Below are positions 1 to 5,980 of a stretch of DNA of 64,000 bases, piece by piece. Numbering within the stretch: the stretch's first letter is position 1; each line of letters starts with the position of its first letter. Position numbers and translations under genes: made by a program. The notes beneath the pieces were generated by a model that did no database searches, had not been told where the DNA came from, and worked only from the letters and a program-made list of their open reading frames with translations. Origin of the DNA: Subtercola boreus (GTDB lineage Bacteria; Actinomycetota; Actinomycetes; Actinomycetales; Microbacteriaceae); contig NZ_VFOO01000001.1 of the NCBI RefSeq assembly GCF_006716115.1, positions 3,286,001-3,350,000 on the forward strand, in the 5' to 3' direction.

Positions 1-295
1 TCACTGCGTCCGCGGCGTCCAACGGGTCTTGCCAGTCAACTTCACCTCGGGTTATGAAGTAATGGGAGTTGCATGGAAGGCCTGTTGCGCCGACTGACGG
101 TTTGAGGGACACCTCGCCGTCGAAGACGACCCGCCAGCGGGCCGGAGACAACTTCGTTACCACTTCGCGCCCGCAGCCACTTGGACAGATATGCCCCGCG
201 GTCGAGTAGTTCGTGGAAACGTACAGTACGCCTGGCTCCATTGGTGCTGGGAACGACTCCACGAAGCTTGCAACGTAGTGATCAATCTCGGTCAT
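1..295 (-). CDS. DUF6527-family protein of a ubiquitin-like operon (partial)
   Basis: The first 98 residues are visible and the reading frame runs off the left edge without a stop. The ATG at 295-293 overlaps the TGA of the upstream E1-like gene (ATGA), so the two are translationally coupled. It contains a CPSGCG cluster near residue 40 and a later CNSH motif, a plausible zinc-binding Cys/His set, within otherwise short beta-rich sequence. The pattern and context match DUF6527 proteins, which are found beside multiubiquitin-domain and ThiF genes. The biochemical role of the family is not established to my knowledge. It may be a zinc-dependent ligase-like or target-recognition partner, which is inference. 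The family call rests on remembered neighbourhood and motif resemblance. Confidence 0.6.
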   Translation of the reverse strand, partial: MTEIDHYVASFVESFPAPMEPGVLYVSTNYSTAGHICPSGCGREVVTKLSPARWRVVFDGEVSLKPSVGATGLPCNSHYFITRGEVDWQDPLDAADAV

Positions 296-1452
296 TCAAG
301 GTCGCCGTTTCGGATCTCGTTCGAGAAGAGCTTGTAGATGGTGAGGTTTGAAGGTGCGTGGGTTGCATGGAATCCGAGGTACCGTTTCCACCGAATGACG
401 GCGAAAATCGCGTTTAGGGCGTTCAGTTCTGCCAGCTGGATGTTGCTGCTGTAGTCGTCTTCGCCCGGCGGAACGGCCGGAGCGGTCGGTAGGGGCGAGT
501 CCTCCCCGGGTAGGTAGGCCGAGACCTTCGCTATGCCGGTGAGACCGTGCTCGCCTTCCCTGAAACTCATGCCGACATCGATGAATGGCACACCGCGGTC
601 GCGAAGCCACCGCATGATCGCGGGTCGGGCCTCCGCGTCGGCGGCCGCCAGAAACACGAACGTTGCTCCTTCTAGAAGATGCAGGTTCTCCTCCGTGAGG
701 GCGACGGGGTGCGCGGTAATACCGATGTGCATGCGTCCGTACTCGGCGGCAAAGTACTCGGCCTTATTTGGCTGTGCGGCTAAGACCTCGATGGCCACGG
801 CCCCAGGGGCGCGGTAGGCGTTGTGAGTTTCTAGCGTGTCGCCGTCGATGAGGATGATCCGGTCGACCCAGGTCTTGGCGACTTGATCGAGGATGTAGCT
901 GCCCGTACCGCCGACGCCGACGATCGCGATGGTGTGGCCCCTAAAAAGGTTGTTGAGCGTAATCAGTCCGGCACGGGTTGTGTTCGTGTCCGGGTAAACG
1001 AGCGGGAGGTCATCCGGCACGACCTGGTAGGAACCGTCCGTGATGTCGGCGACGGTTGGGTCGACCTGCCAGGCGGGGTTCCGCAGGATGTGTGCGTACT
1101 GCCGGATCTTGTCATGCAAACCCGCATAGGCGCCGCTCGGCGGCTTGAAGGACATCATGAACTCGGCGCGTTCCCCAACACCAAAATCATGTGGGTCCGG
1201 GGTCGCAAGTGGTCCGCCGTTTTCGTCGCGAGGCTCCTCGCCATCGAACCAGATCCGGTGATCGGTCGCGTCGGTAAGGACGTCTTCGAGAATGGTCACC
1301 GGCAGTACCAGCTGGCCGTCACGGCGTAGCCCAGACGGCGCCAGGTAGGGGAGGCGGCGGATGATGAGGTGCCCACTTCGGAGCACCAGGTCGTAACCGT
1401 CAGCGACGAGCCGGGCGATCGAACTGTCAGGACCGGTTGGCAGGTTCGACAT
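292..1452 (-). CDS. ThiF/E1-like adenylyltransferase with DUF6791-type N-terminus
   Basis: 386 aa. Residues 1-90 resemble the DUF6791 domain that precedes ThiF in multiubiquitin operons (phrases such as GYDLVLRSGHLII and IWFDGEEP). The Rossmann ATP-binding fold carries GVGGTG at 179-184, followed by LIDGD at 201-205 and NAYR at 211-214, the usual E1/MoeB/ThiF adenylation elements. The expected reaction is ATP-dependent adenylation of the C-terminus of the small ubiquitin-like protein encoded just upstream. The whole protein contains no cysteine, so neither the catalytic thioester Cys of E1 enzymes nor a CxxC zinc site is present. It overlaps the upstream ubl gene by 26 nt and the downstream DUF6527 gene by 4 nt, so all three form one operon. 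Confidence 0.82.
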   Translation of the reverse strand: MSNLPTGPDSSIARLVADGYDLVLRSGHLIIRRLPYLAPSGLRRDGQLVLPVTILEDVLTDATDHRIWFDGEEPRDENGGPLATPDPHDFGVGERAEFMMSFKPPSGAYAGLHDKIRQYAHILRNPAWQVDPTVADITDGSYQVVPDDLPLVYPDTNTTRAGLITLNNLFRGHTIAIVGVGGTGSYILDQVAKTWVDRIILIDGDTLETHNAYRAPGAVAIEVLAAQPNKAEYFAAEYGRMHIGITAHPVALTEENLHLLEGATFVFLAAADAEARPAIMRWLRDRGVPFIDVGMSFREGEHGLTGIAKVSAYLPGEDSPLPTAPAVPPGEDDYSSNIQLAELNALNAIFAVIRWKRYLGFHATHAPSNLTIYKLFSNEIRNGDLE

Positions 1453-1684
1453 CGAAGACCATCCCGTCCTTCACTTCGACGTTCTTGCCCGGACGCAGAG
1501 CGTGGTCGGAGCCGTGTCCGCGACTGTACTCGACCGTCGTGCCGGCCGGATCGTAAGGCTGCCCCGGGAAAGCGAGCTCGACGACCTGCTCGAATGTGAT
1601 CTTCTTCTCGGACCAATGCTGCGCCCGAGTGTTGACGATTATCGTCGCTGTCTTGGTTTTTTCTCCAAGTGCTTCAACGGTCAT
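1427..1684 (-). CDS. Single-copy multiubiquitin-domain (ubiquitin-like) protein
   Basis: 85 aa from the ATG at 1684, chosen because AGAAAGG lies about 8 nt upstream. A longer form starting at 1711 lacks a good ribosome binding site. The beta-grasp pattern of the multiubiquitin family is clear: an initial strand ATIIVNTR, then ITFEQVVELAFPG, VEYSRGHG, the GKNVEVKDGMVFDV turn and a short tail. Only one domain is present, whereas many family members carry several in tandem. The C-terminus ends EPANRS with no Gly-Gly, so if it is conjugated it is not by a canonical diglycine tail. It is the first gene of the leftward operon with the E1-like and DUF6527 genes, and is probably the modifier that the E1-like protein activates. 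Confidence 0.82.
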   Translation of the reverse strand: MTVEALGEKTKTATIIVNTRAQHWSEKKITFEQVVELAFPGQPYDPAGTTVEYSRGHGSDHALRPGKNVEVKDGMVFDVEPANRS

Positions 1685-1770
1685 GGTGTTGCCTTTCTGT
1701 GGGAAGTGCACGATCCGATTGAAGGTGCGCCGTGGCCATCACTGTATCAGCAAAGCGGCACTGGTGTTCA

Positions 1771-1794
1771 AGTGATTTGACGTGTCGTGTCACT
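1771..1794. promoter_or_regulatory. Candidate repressor operator between ubl operon and HTH gene
   Basis: AGTGA at 1771-1775 and TCACT at 1790-1794 form an inverted repeat, and TGAC/GTCA arms (1778-1781, 1789-1792) nest inside it. The site lies in the divergent intergenic region between the ubl start (1684) and the HTH regulator start (1869). A local repressor could control both promoters from here. Evidence is symmetry and position only. Confidence 0.35.
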
Positions 1795-1868
1795 CGTGCT
1801 TCATTTGGGCGTTATTCTCGAAACATGCAACGGATCCCTCATTCGTCAGCGACGTCACCGAGGACGGC

Positions 1869-2366
1869 GTGACCGGCTCCTCAGGCGCCTCGGGCGCAGA
1901 ACAGATCGACCTCGCCCAGTTGGGCACCATGCTCCGAGAGCGACGCGGAACTTTATCGCTCCGACAGGCAGCCGCTGAGGTGGGTGTCAGCTTCAGCACG
2001 CTCACGCGCGTGGAAGCAGGAGCCCAGCCCGACTTGACGTCCTTCACTCTCATATGCGGCTGGCTGGGGGTATCTCCCGCCCAGTTCTTCATGCCAGTAG
2101 CAGAGCGTCGGGTCACACCTATGGACGAGGTCATCGCCCATCTCTCCGCCGATCCCCGACTCGAAGCTGACGCAGCGTCAAAAATCGCCAGCGTACTGAA
2201 GAACATGTATGACGTCCTCGCCAAAGCCCCCACACAACGACCCGTGGTTGCATGCCACCTGCGAGCTGCGTCTGCTCTTCGCCCCGGGGTACCGCACCGC
2301 CTGAACTCGATGCTGGGTGCAATGCACGACAAGCTGGCTGAGCGTGTCGCGGCCGGGGAGCTGTGA
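1869..2366 (+). CDS. XRE-family HTH repressor (CapH/ImmR-like)
   Basis: 165 aa from a GTG at 1869 with GAGGA just upstream. An in-frame GTG at 1782 would extend it by 29 residues but lacks a ribosome binding site and would overlap the putative operator. Residues about 20-75 form a lambda-repressor-type HTH (LRQAAAEVGVSFSTLTRVEAGAQPD). The C-terminal half has no recognised domain. Its stop overlaps the GTG start of the metallopeptidase gene (GTGA). HTH repressor plus ImmA/IrrE peptidase pairs regulate mobile elements (ImmR-ImmA) and defence operons (CapH-CapP), where the peptidase cleaves the repressor after DNA damage. The divergent position opposite the ubl operon suggests the same role here. 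Confidence 0.8.
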   Translation: MTGSSGASGAEQIDLAQLGTMLRERRGTLSLRQAAAEVGVSFSTLTRVEAGAQPDLTSFTLICGWLGVSPAQFFMPVAERRVTPMDEVIAHLSADPRLEADAASKIASVLKNMYDVLAKAPTQRPVVACHLRAASALRPGVPHRLNSMLGAMHDKLAERVAAGEL

Positions 2367-2911
2367 CCCTCAGGCGCGGGTTCAAGGCAGAAGCTGAAAG
2401 GGAAGCAGCCCGCGTTCGCAAAGAACTCGAACTAGCCCCACATGATCGCCTCGACCCACGGCAGCTTGCAAAGCACCTGAGTATCGCTGTAGTCGATGCC
2501 TCCGACCTTGTTGACATCGCAGACCTCGAAGAGCTCGAGCGCCTCCAGGCCTTCGCATTCTCCGCTGCTACCTTCGAGATCGAGGATCGGTCGATCATCG
2601 TCGTCAATCCATTGAGAACGATCGGCCGCCAAAACAGCGACATCGCCCACGAACTGGCCCATGTAATGCTCAAGCACGTCCTTTCCGAGATCCGTGAAGT
2701 GGACGGCATGCCATTCCGAACCTGCAAACCGGAAGAAGAAGAGGAAGCGACCGCCTTTGGAGGAGCCCTTCTCCTCCCACGTCCGCTTCTGCTGAGCGCG
2801 GCACGTCGTCAAGCATCTGTAGATGAGATATCACAGCAGTACGAGGTGACCACCGAGATGGCGCGGTTTCGATACAACTCAACCGGAGTAGCAAAGCAGC
2901 TTGGTCGATAG
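2363..2911 (+). CDS. ImmA/IrrE-family metallopeptidase (CapP-like)
   Basis: 182 aa, GTG start overlapping the stop of the HTH gene. The zinc-peptidase motif HELAH is at residues 96-100, with a downstream Glu in an EEEEEATAFGGALLLP stretch (about 124-140) that supplies the usual third ligand. The C-terminal segment (SVDEISQQYEVTTEMARFRYNS) is the small helical region common in ImmA/IrrE proteins. The family cleaves a partner HTH repressor to derepress a mobile element or defence operon. Operon coupling to the XRE gene indicates that repressor is the substrate here. What triggers it cannot be read from the sequence. Confidence 0.85.
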   Translation: MTLRRGFKAEAEREAARVRKELELAPHDRLDPRQLAKHLSIAVVDASDLVDIADLEELERLQAFAFSAATFEIEDRSIIVVNPLRTIGRQNSDIAHELAHVMLKHVLSEIREVDGMPFRTCKPEEEEEATAFGGALLLPRPLLLSAARRQASVDEISQQYEVTTEMARFRYNSTGVAKQLGR

Positions 2912-2943
2912 CGCACGCGACAGCCGTAGCCGCAACCCTTTGT

Positions 2944-2988
2944 TACGGAATGGGGGCGCGAAAATTCTAGTTACGAAAGGTGTCCGTA
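2944..2988. repeat. AT-richer segment with TACGGA/TCCGTA inverted repeat
   Basis: TACGGA at 2944-2949 and TCCGTA at 2983-2988 are exact inverted copies flanking a stretch that also holds a near-direct copy, TTACGAA (2971-2977). It lies just after the metallopeptidase gene, at the right end of the accessory module, in the 181-nt gap before the next gene. It could be a recombination-site remnant or an unrelated hairpin. There is no integrase nearby, so no assignment is made. Confidence 0.25.
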
Positions 2989-3092
2989 GCGGGTACCGGA
3001 CAAGCTTATTGACATAAGAACCGGCATCGGTTTGGCGGCCGCACTGTACACCGGTCAGCTCGATGGACGGCCCCCTCCGCGTCAACGCAGGA

Positions 3093-3314
3093 CTAGTTGG
3101 GTGCGTCGCCCGTTTCGCGAGACTCCCGGGTGAGGTCTTCGCGGGCCTCGTGCTCGACGAGAACGGGGATGTAGTCGCGCACGGGCGCATCGGCGAGGGC
3201 CTCGTACTCGCTCTGCACGACGTCGTCGATGTGTTCTGGGGAGACGTCGGGGAACTTCTCTGCGAGGCGTTCAGCGACTTTGCCGACCGCTTCTTTTTCC
3301 TTTTCGGGTTCCAT
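3093..3314 (-). CDS. Three-helix bundle dimerization domain protein
   Basis: 73 aa, acidic and helical. The pattern VAERLAEKFPDVSPEHI, then the conserved APVRDYIPVLVEHEAREDL ending, matches the small actinobacterial three-helix bundle dimerization domain, which also occurs at the N-terminus of some arsenate reductases. It stands alone here, 82 nt downstream of a leftward MarR gene. Two kilobases away are arsenic-type genes (ArsR, ArsN-like, ArsO-like), but no arsenate reductase is present in the window. Its function as a free-standing protein is unknown. Confidence 0.7.
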   Translation of the reverse strand: MEPEKEKEAVGKVAERLAEKFPDVSPEHIDDVVQSEYEALADAPVRDYIPVLVEHEAREDLTRESRETGDAPN

Positions 3315-3396
3315 GGTTCCAGTATCGAGCCGTTACTCCTGTGGGCCAAGGGCGTACGTCATCGACGAGCGCCCGGCCCGCACCGTTGCGCAGAAC

Positions 3397-3909
3397 TCAG
3401 GGGGTCTTTCGCTGGCGGGGTCCTGCCGACCGGGGCGGGGTCGCGCGAAGGCGGTCGGCTGCCTGGCCGAGGATGCGCGCGAGCTCGTCGACGTCACGGT
3501 CGGAGAGTGCGGCGAAGAGCAGCTGGTGAACGGTGGCGATGTGGCCGGGGAAGACGGCGGCGAGCACCGCACGCCCGGCGTCGGCGAGGGCGACGACGGT
3601 GCTGCGTTCGTCGTCGGGTGAGGGCGTGCGGGTGACGAGTCCGCGCTGTTCGAGGAGTTGCGCCTGGTAGGTCAGGCCGCTGCGGCTGTAGACCACTCCG
3701 TCGGCGAGATCGGTCATGCGCAGCCGGCCGTCGGGAGCGTCGCCCAGGCGGGCGAGCAGCTGGAACTGCACGTAGCTCAGGTCGCCGGCGCTGCGCAGCT
3801 GTTTCTCGACGGCGTGGCGCACCAGGCTGCTCACTTCGGTAAAGGCGAAGTACGCCCCGAGCTGTGCGGGCGTCAGGGACGTGGGCGTCTCGGTCATGAG
3901 TGCCATCAT
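3397..3909 (-). CDS. MarR-family transcriptional regulator
   Basis: Up to 170 aa. Alternative starts at 3906 and 3897 shorten it by 1 or 4 residues and no ribosome binding site decides between them. The central winged HTH is typical MarR: DLSYVQFQLLARLGD, LRMTDLADGVVYSRSGLTYQAQLLEQRGLV and the wing TRTPSPDDERSTVVALADAG. Its start is 8 nt from a perfect palindrome (3917-3932), and a second palindrome sits in front of the divergent oxidoreductase gene. It very probably represses itself and that enzyme. The inducing ligand is unknown. Confidence 0.9.
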   Translation of the reverse strand: MMALMTETPTSLTPAQLGAYFAFTEVSSLVRHAVEKQLRSAGDLSYVQFQLLARLGDAPDGRLRMTDLADGVVYSRSGLTYQAQLLEQRGLVTRTPSPDDERSTVVALADAGRAVLAAVFPGHIATVHQLLFAALSDRDVDELARILGQAADRLRATPPRSAGPRQRKTP

Positions 3910-3916
3910 ACGTGTT

Positions 3917-3932
3917 GCTTCGAGTTCGAAGC
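3917..3932. promoter_or_regulatory. MarR operator candidate 1
   Basis: GCTTCGAGTTCGAAGC is a 7-bp perfect inverted repeat with a 2-nt centre, located immediately upstream of the leftward MarR gene. A near copy lies 36 bp away at 3953. Paired palindromes in a divergent MarR/target gap are the usual autoregulatory arrangement. Confidence 0.65.
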
Positions 3933-3952
3933 AGTGCTACCTTCGAGCTATT

Positions 3953-3968
3953 GCTACGAATTCGAAGC
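3953..3968. promoter_or_regulatory. MarR operator candidate 2
   Basis: GCTACGAATTCGAAGC has the same outline as the site at 3917 with a single mismatched arm pair. It ends 20 nt before the start of the divergent oxidoreductase. A half-site (CTTCGAG, 3941-3947) lies between the two palindromes. Confidence 0.6.
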
Positions 3969-3988
3969 ATATGACAAAGGGACAGATC

Positions 3989-4921
3989 ATGATGGCAGTG
4001 CGTTTCCACGAGGTGGGCGGCCCCGAGGTGCTGAAGTATGAAGAGATCGAGCAGCCGTCACCGGCGGCCGACGAGGTGCGGATCCGCGTTGCGGCGTCAG
4101 CATTCAGCCCCGCCGACAACAGCATGCGGGCCGGGTTGCTGCCGATCCCGGTGCTGCTGCCGCACGTGCCGGGCTACGACGTCTCGGGTACCATCGACGC
4201 GGTCGGCGAGGGAGTCGACGGCGTCGCGGTGGGCGACGACGTGATCGGCTTCCTGCCGATGGAGCTCGACGGGGGCGCAGCTGAGTACGTGGTCGCCCCG
4301 GCGGATTCGGTCGTGAAGGCCCCGACGAGCATCCCGCTCGCTGACGCCGCAGCACTGCCCTCGGTGGCGTTGACCGCATGGCAGGCGCTCTTCGACGAGG
4401 GGCGGCTCGAGGCGGGGCAGCGTGTGCTCATCGTGGGTGCGGGCGGCGTGGTGGGCAAGTACGCGATCCAGCTCGCGAAGCGTGCGGGCGTGCACGTCGT
4501 GGCGACGGCGAGCCCGCGCAGCATCGACGCGGTGCGCGCGGCGGGCGCCGATGAGATCGTCGACCACACCACCACCGACCTGCGAAGCGCGGTCGGCGAG
4601 CAAGTCGATGTTCTGCTCAACCTCGCACCGATCGATCCGGAGCAGTTCGCCTCGTTCGTGGGGCTCGTTCGCGATGGGGGCGCCGTGGTCAGCACCACCG
4701 CGTTCATGGCGACTCCGGGCGACGACAGCCGTGGTGTGCGGGCGGCCACCGTCTTCGTGCTGCCGAACCGCGAGCGCCTGGCCGAGCTGGTGTCGCTCGT
4801 CGACAGCGGTGAGCTCACTGTCGAGGTGACCCGTCGCATCCCGCTCACCGAGCTGCCGGCCCTTCACGCCGAGGCTGCTGCGGGCGGAATCGCCGGGAAG
4901 GTCATCGTTCTGCCCGCCTGA
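3989..4921 (+). CDS. NADP-dependent quinone oxidoreductase-like MDR protein
   Basis: 310 aa from the ATG at 3989, preceded by AAAGGGA. The frame stays open further upstream through the operators, but that extension is not credible. It is a medium-chain dehydrogenase/reductase without the structural zinc Cys set: N-terminal GroES-like part (MMAVRFHEVGGPEVLKYEE), then the nucleotide-binding VLIVGAGGVVGKYAIQLAK motif near residue 150. Members reduce quinones or enals with NADPH. The divergent MarR gene and the operator at its promoter suggest induction by an electrophile or quinone-like compound. Confidence 0.85.
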   Translation: MMAVRFHEVGGPEVLKYEEIEQPSPAADEVRIRVAASAFSPADNSMRAGLLPIPVLLPHVPGYDVSGTIDAVGEGVDGVAVGDDVIGFLPMELDGGAAEYVVAPADSVVKAPTSIPLADAAALPSVALTAWQALFDEGRLEAGQRVLIVGAGGVVGKYAIQLAKRAGVHVVATASPRSIDAVRAAGADEIVDHTTTDLRSAVGEQVDVLLNLAPIDPEQFASFVGLVRDGGAVVSTTAFMATPGDDSRGVRAATVFVLPNRERLAELVSLVDSGELTVEVTRRIPLTELPALHAEAAAGGIAGKVIVLPA

Positions 4922-5041
4922 TGCTGCAACGGGGCCAGACGGTCAAGGCGAAGTCGGGCGACGGCCGACAGGGCGACAGATGCTGTGGATCACTGGTGCT
5001 CGGGCAGCAACGGCGCAGCGCCGGCGCGCGCTGCTGGGCAG

Positions 5042-5548
5042 TCAGTCTCGGCGGTGTTCGATCAGGATGGTGTCTCGCCACTGGCCGGCCCAGGGTCCGT
5101 AGGTCATGAGTGCGATGCGTTCTCGAGTTCCGATGCGACGGAACCCGGCCCGGTCATGCAACGCCAGGCTGGTCTCGTTCTCCGGGAAGATGCTGGACTG
5201 GATGGTCCAGATCCCGGCTTCCGTTGCCACGCGGATGAACGTGTCGACGAGCTGGAGTCCAACTCCCCGCCCGGCCGCGCTCGGCGCCACGTAGACGGAG
5301 TGCTCGACGACGCCCCGATAGACGGGCCGGCTGGACACGGGCGAGGCGGCGACCCAGCCGAGCACGGCCCCGCTGACGTCGGTTGCGACGAGTCGGCCGA
5401 CCTCGAGCTTGCCGGCGTGGAAGTGGTCCCACGAGGGTGGTTCTGCTTCGAAGGTGGCGTTGCCGGTTGCGATCCCTGCCCGGTAGATCGATTCGACGGC
5501 CGCCCAATCCGGAGCTTCCATCGGGCGGATGCGGATGGTGTCGGTCAC
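5042..5548 (-). CDS. GNAT N-acetyltransferase, ArsN1/phosphinothricin acetyltransferase-like
   Basis: 168 aa with a GTG start that overlaps the stop of the upstream ArsR gene (GTGA). The Pat/ArsN family pattern is clear: IRPMEAPDWAAVESIYRAGI, the FEAEPPSW segment, and the acetyl-CoA binding motif VYVAPSAAGRGVGLQLV. Family members acetylate the amino group of phosphinothricin or the antibiotic arsinothricin, or methionine sulfone. Coupling to an ArsR gene with an ArsO-like flavoprotein opposite makes the arsenic-related role more likely than herbicide resistance. The substrate is inferred from context. Confidence 0.75.
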   Translation of the reverse strand: MTDTIRIRPMEAPDWAAVESIYRAGIATGNATFEAEPPSWDHFHAGKLEVGRLVATDVSGAVLGWVAASPVSSRPVYRGVVEHSVYVAPSAAGRGVGLQLVDTFIRVATEAGIWTIQSSIFPENETSLALHDRAGFRRIGTRERIALMTYGPWAGQWRDTILIEHRRD

Positions 5549-5889
5549 GGCCGGAGTGCGTGGGCTGCCCGGTCAAGGGCGTCGTTGACGACGCGGAAAT
5601 ATGCCCAGCGGCCGCGTTGTTCGCGGACGGCGAGGCCAGCGTCGACGAGTTGCTTCATGTGGTGTGAGACGGTGGGCTGCGAAAGCCCGACGGGTTCGGT
5701 GAGGTCGCAGATGCACGCCTCGCCGCCTTCGCTTGCCGCGATCAGTGAGAGCAGGCGTACCCGTGTCGGGTCGCCGAGCGCCTTGAAGGTGTGTGCGAGT
5801 CGTTCGGCTTCGTCGATGCTGAGTACTCCACCGGTGACAGCAGCGCAACAGGTCGCATCCGGGGTCGGAACGGGAAGCGTGATCGTCAT
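5545..5889 (-). CDS. ArsR/SmtB-family metalloregulator
   Basis: 114 aa. A winged HTH with LADPTRVRLL-type sequence (ALGDPTRVRLLSLIAASE), the CICDL segment in the DNA-reading region, and LSQPTVSHHMKQLVDAGLA as recognition helix. The CxC in CICDL corresponds to the As(III)/Sb(III) site of classic ArsR, and an extra CC pair occurs near residue 14. It is divergent from the flavoprotein gene at 5981. Two ATYGA-N6-TCGAT repeats lie between them, the expected operators. Confidence 0.88.
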   Translation of the reverse strand: MTITLPVPTPDATCCAAVTGGVLSIDEAERLAHTFKALGDPTRVRLLSLIAASEGGEACICDLTEPVGLSQPTVSHHMKQLVDAGLAVREQRGRWAYFRVVNDALDRAAHALRP

Positions 5890-5910
5890 GGTCCGATCCT
5901 TGCACGTCGT

Positions 5911-5926
5911 ATTGACTTCTGTCGAT
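5911..5926. promoter_or_regulatory. ArsR operator candidate 1
   Basis: ATTGACTTCTGTCGAT has the layout ATTGA-N6-TCGAT, one mismatch from a perfect inverted repeat. It lies 21 nt upstream of the leftward arsR start. A perfect version is 36 bp away at 5947. Confidence 0.55.
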
Positions 5927-5946
5927 ACATCCAGCAGTCTCCTCCT

Positions 5947-5962
5947 ATCGAGACTTGTCGAT
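5947..5962. promoter_or_regulatory. ArsR operator candidate 2
   Basis: ATCGAGACTTGTCGAT is a perfect ATCGA-N6-TCGAT inverted repeat, 18 nt before the GTG start of the flavoprotein gene. With the site at 5911 it would let the ArsR repressor shut both divergent promoters. The AAGGAG at 5968-5973 is the ribosome binding site for the flavoprotein. Confidence 0.6.
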
Positions 5963-5980
5963 GCATGAAGGAGTTGAACG

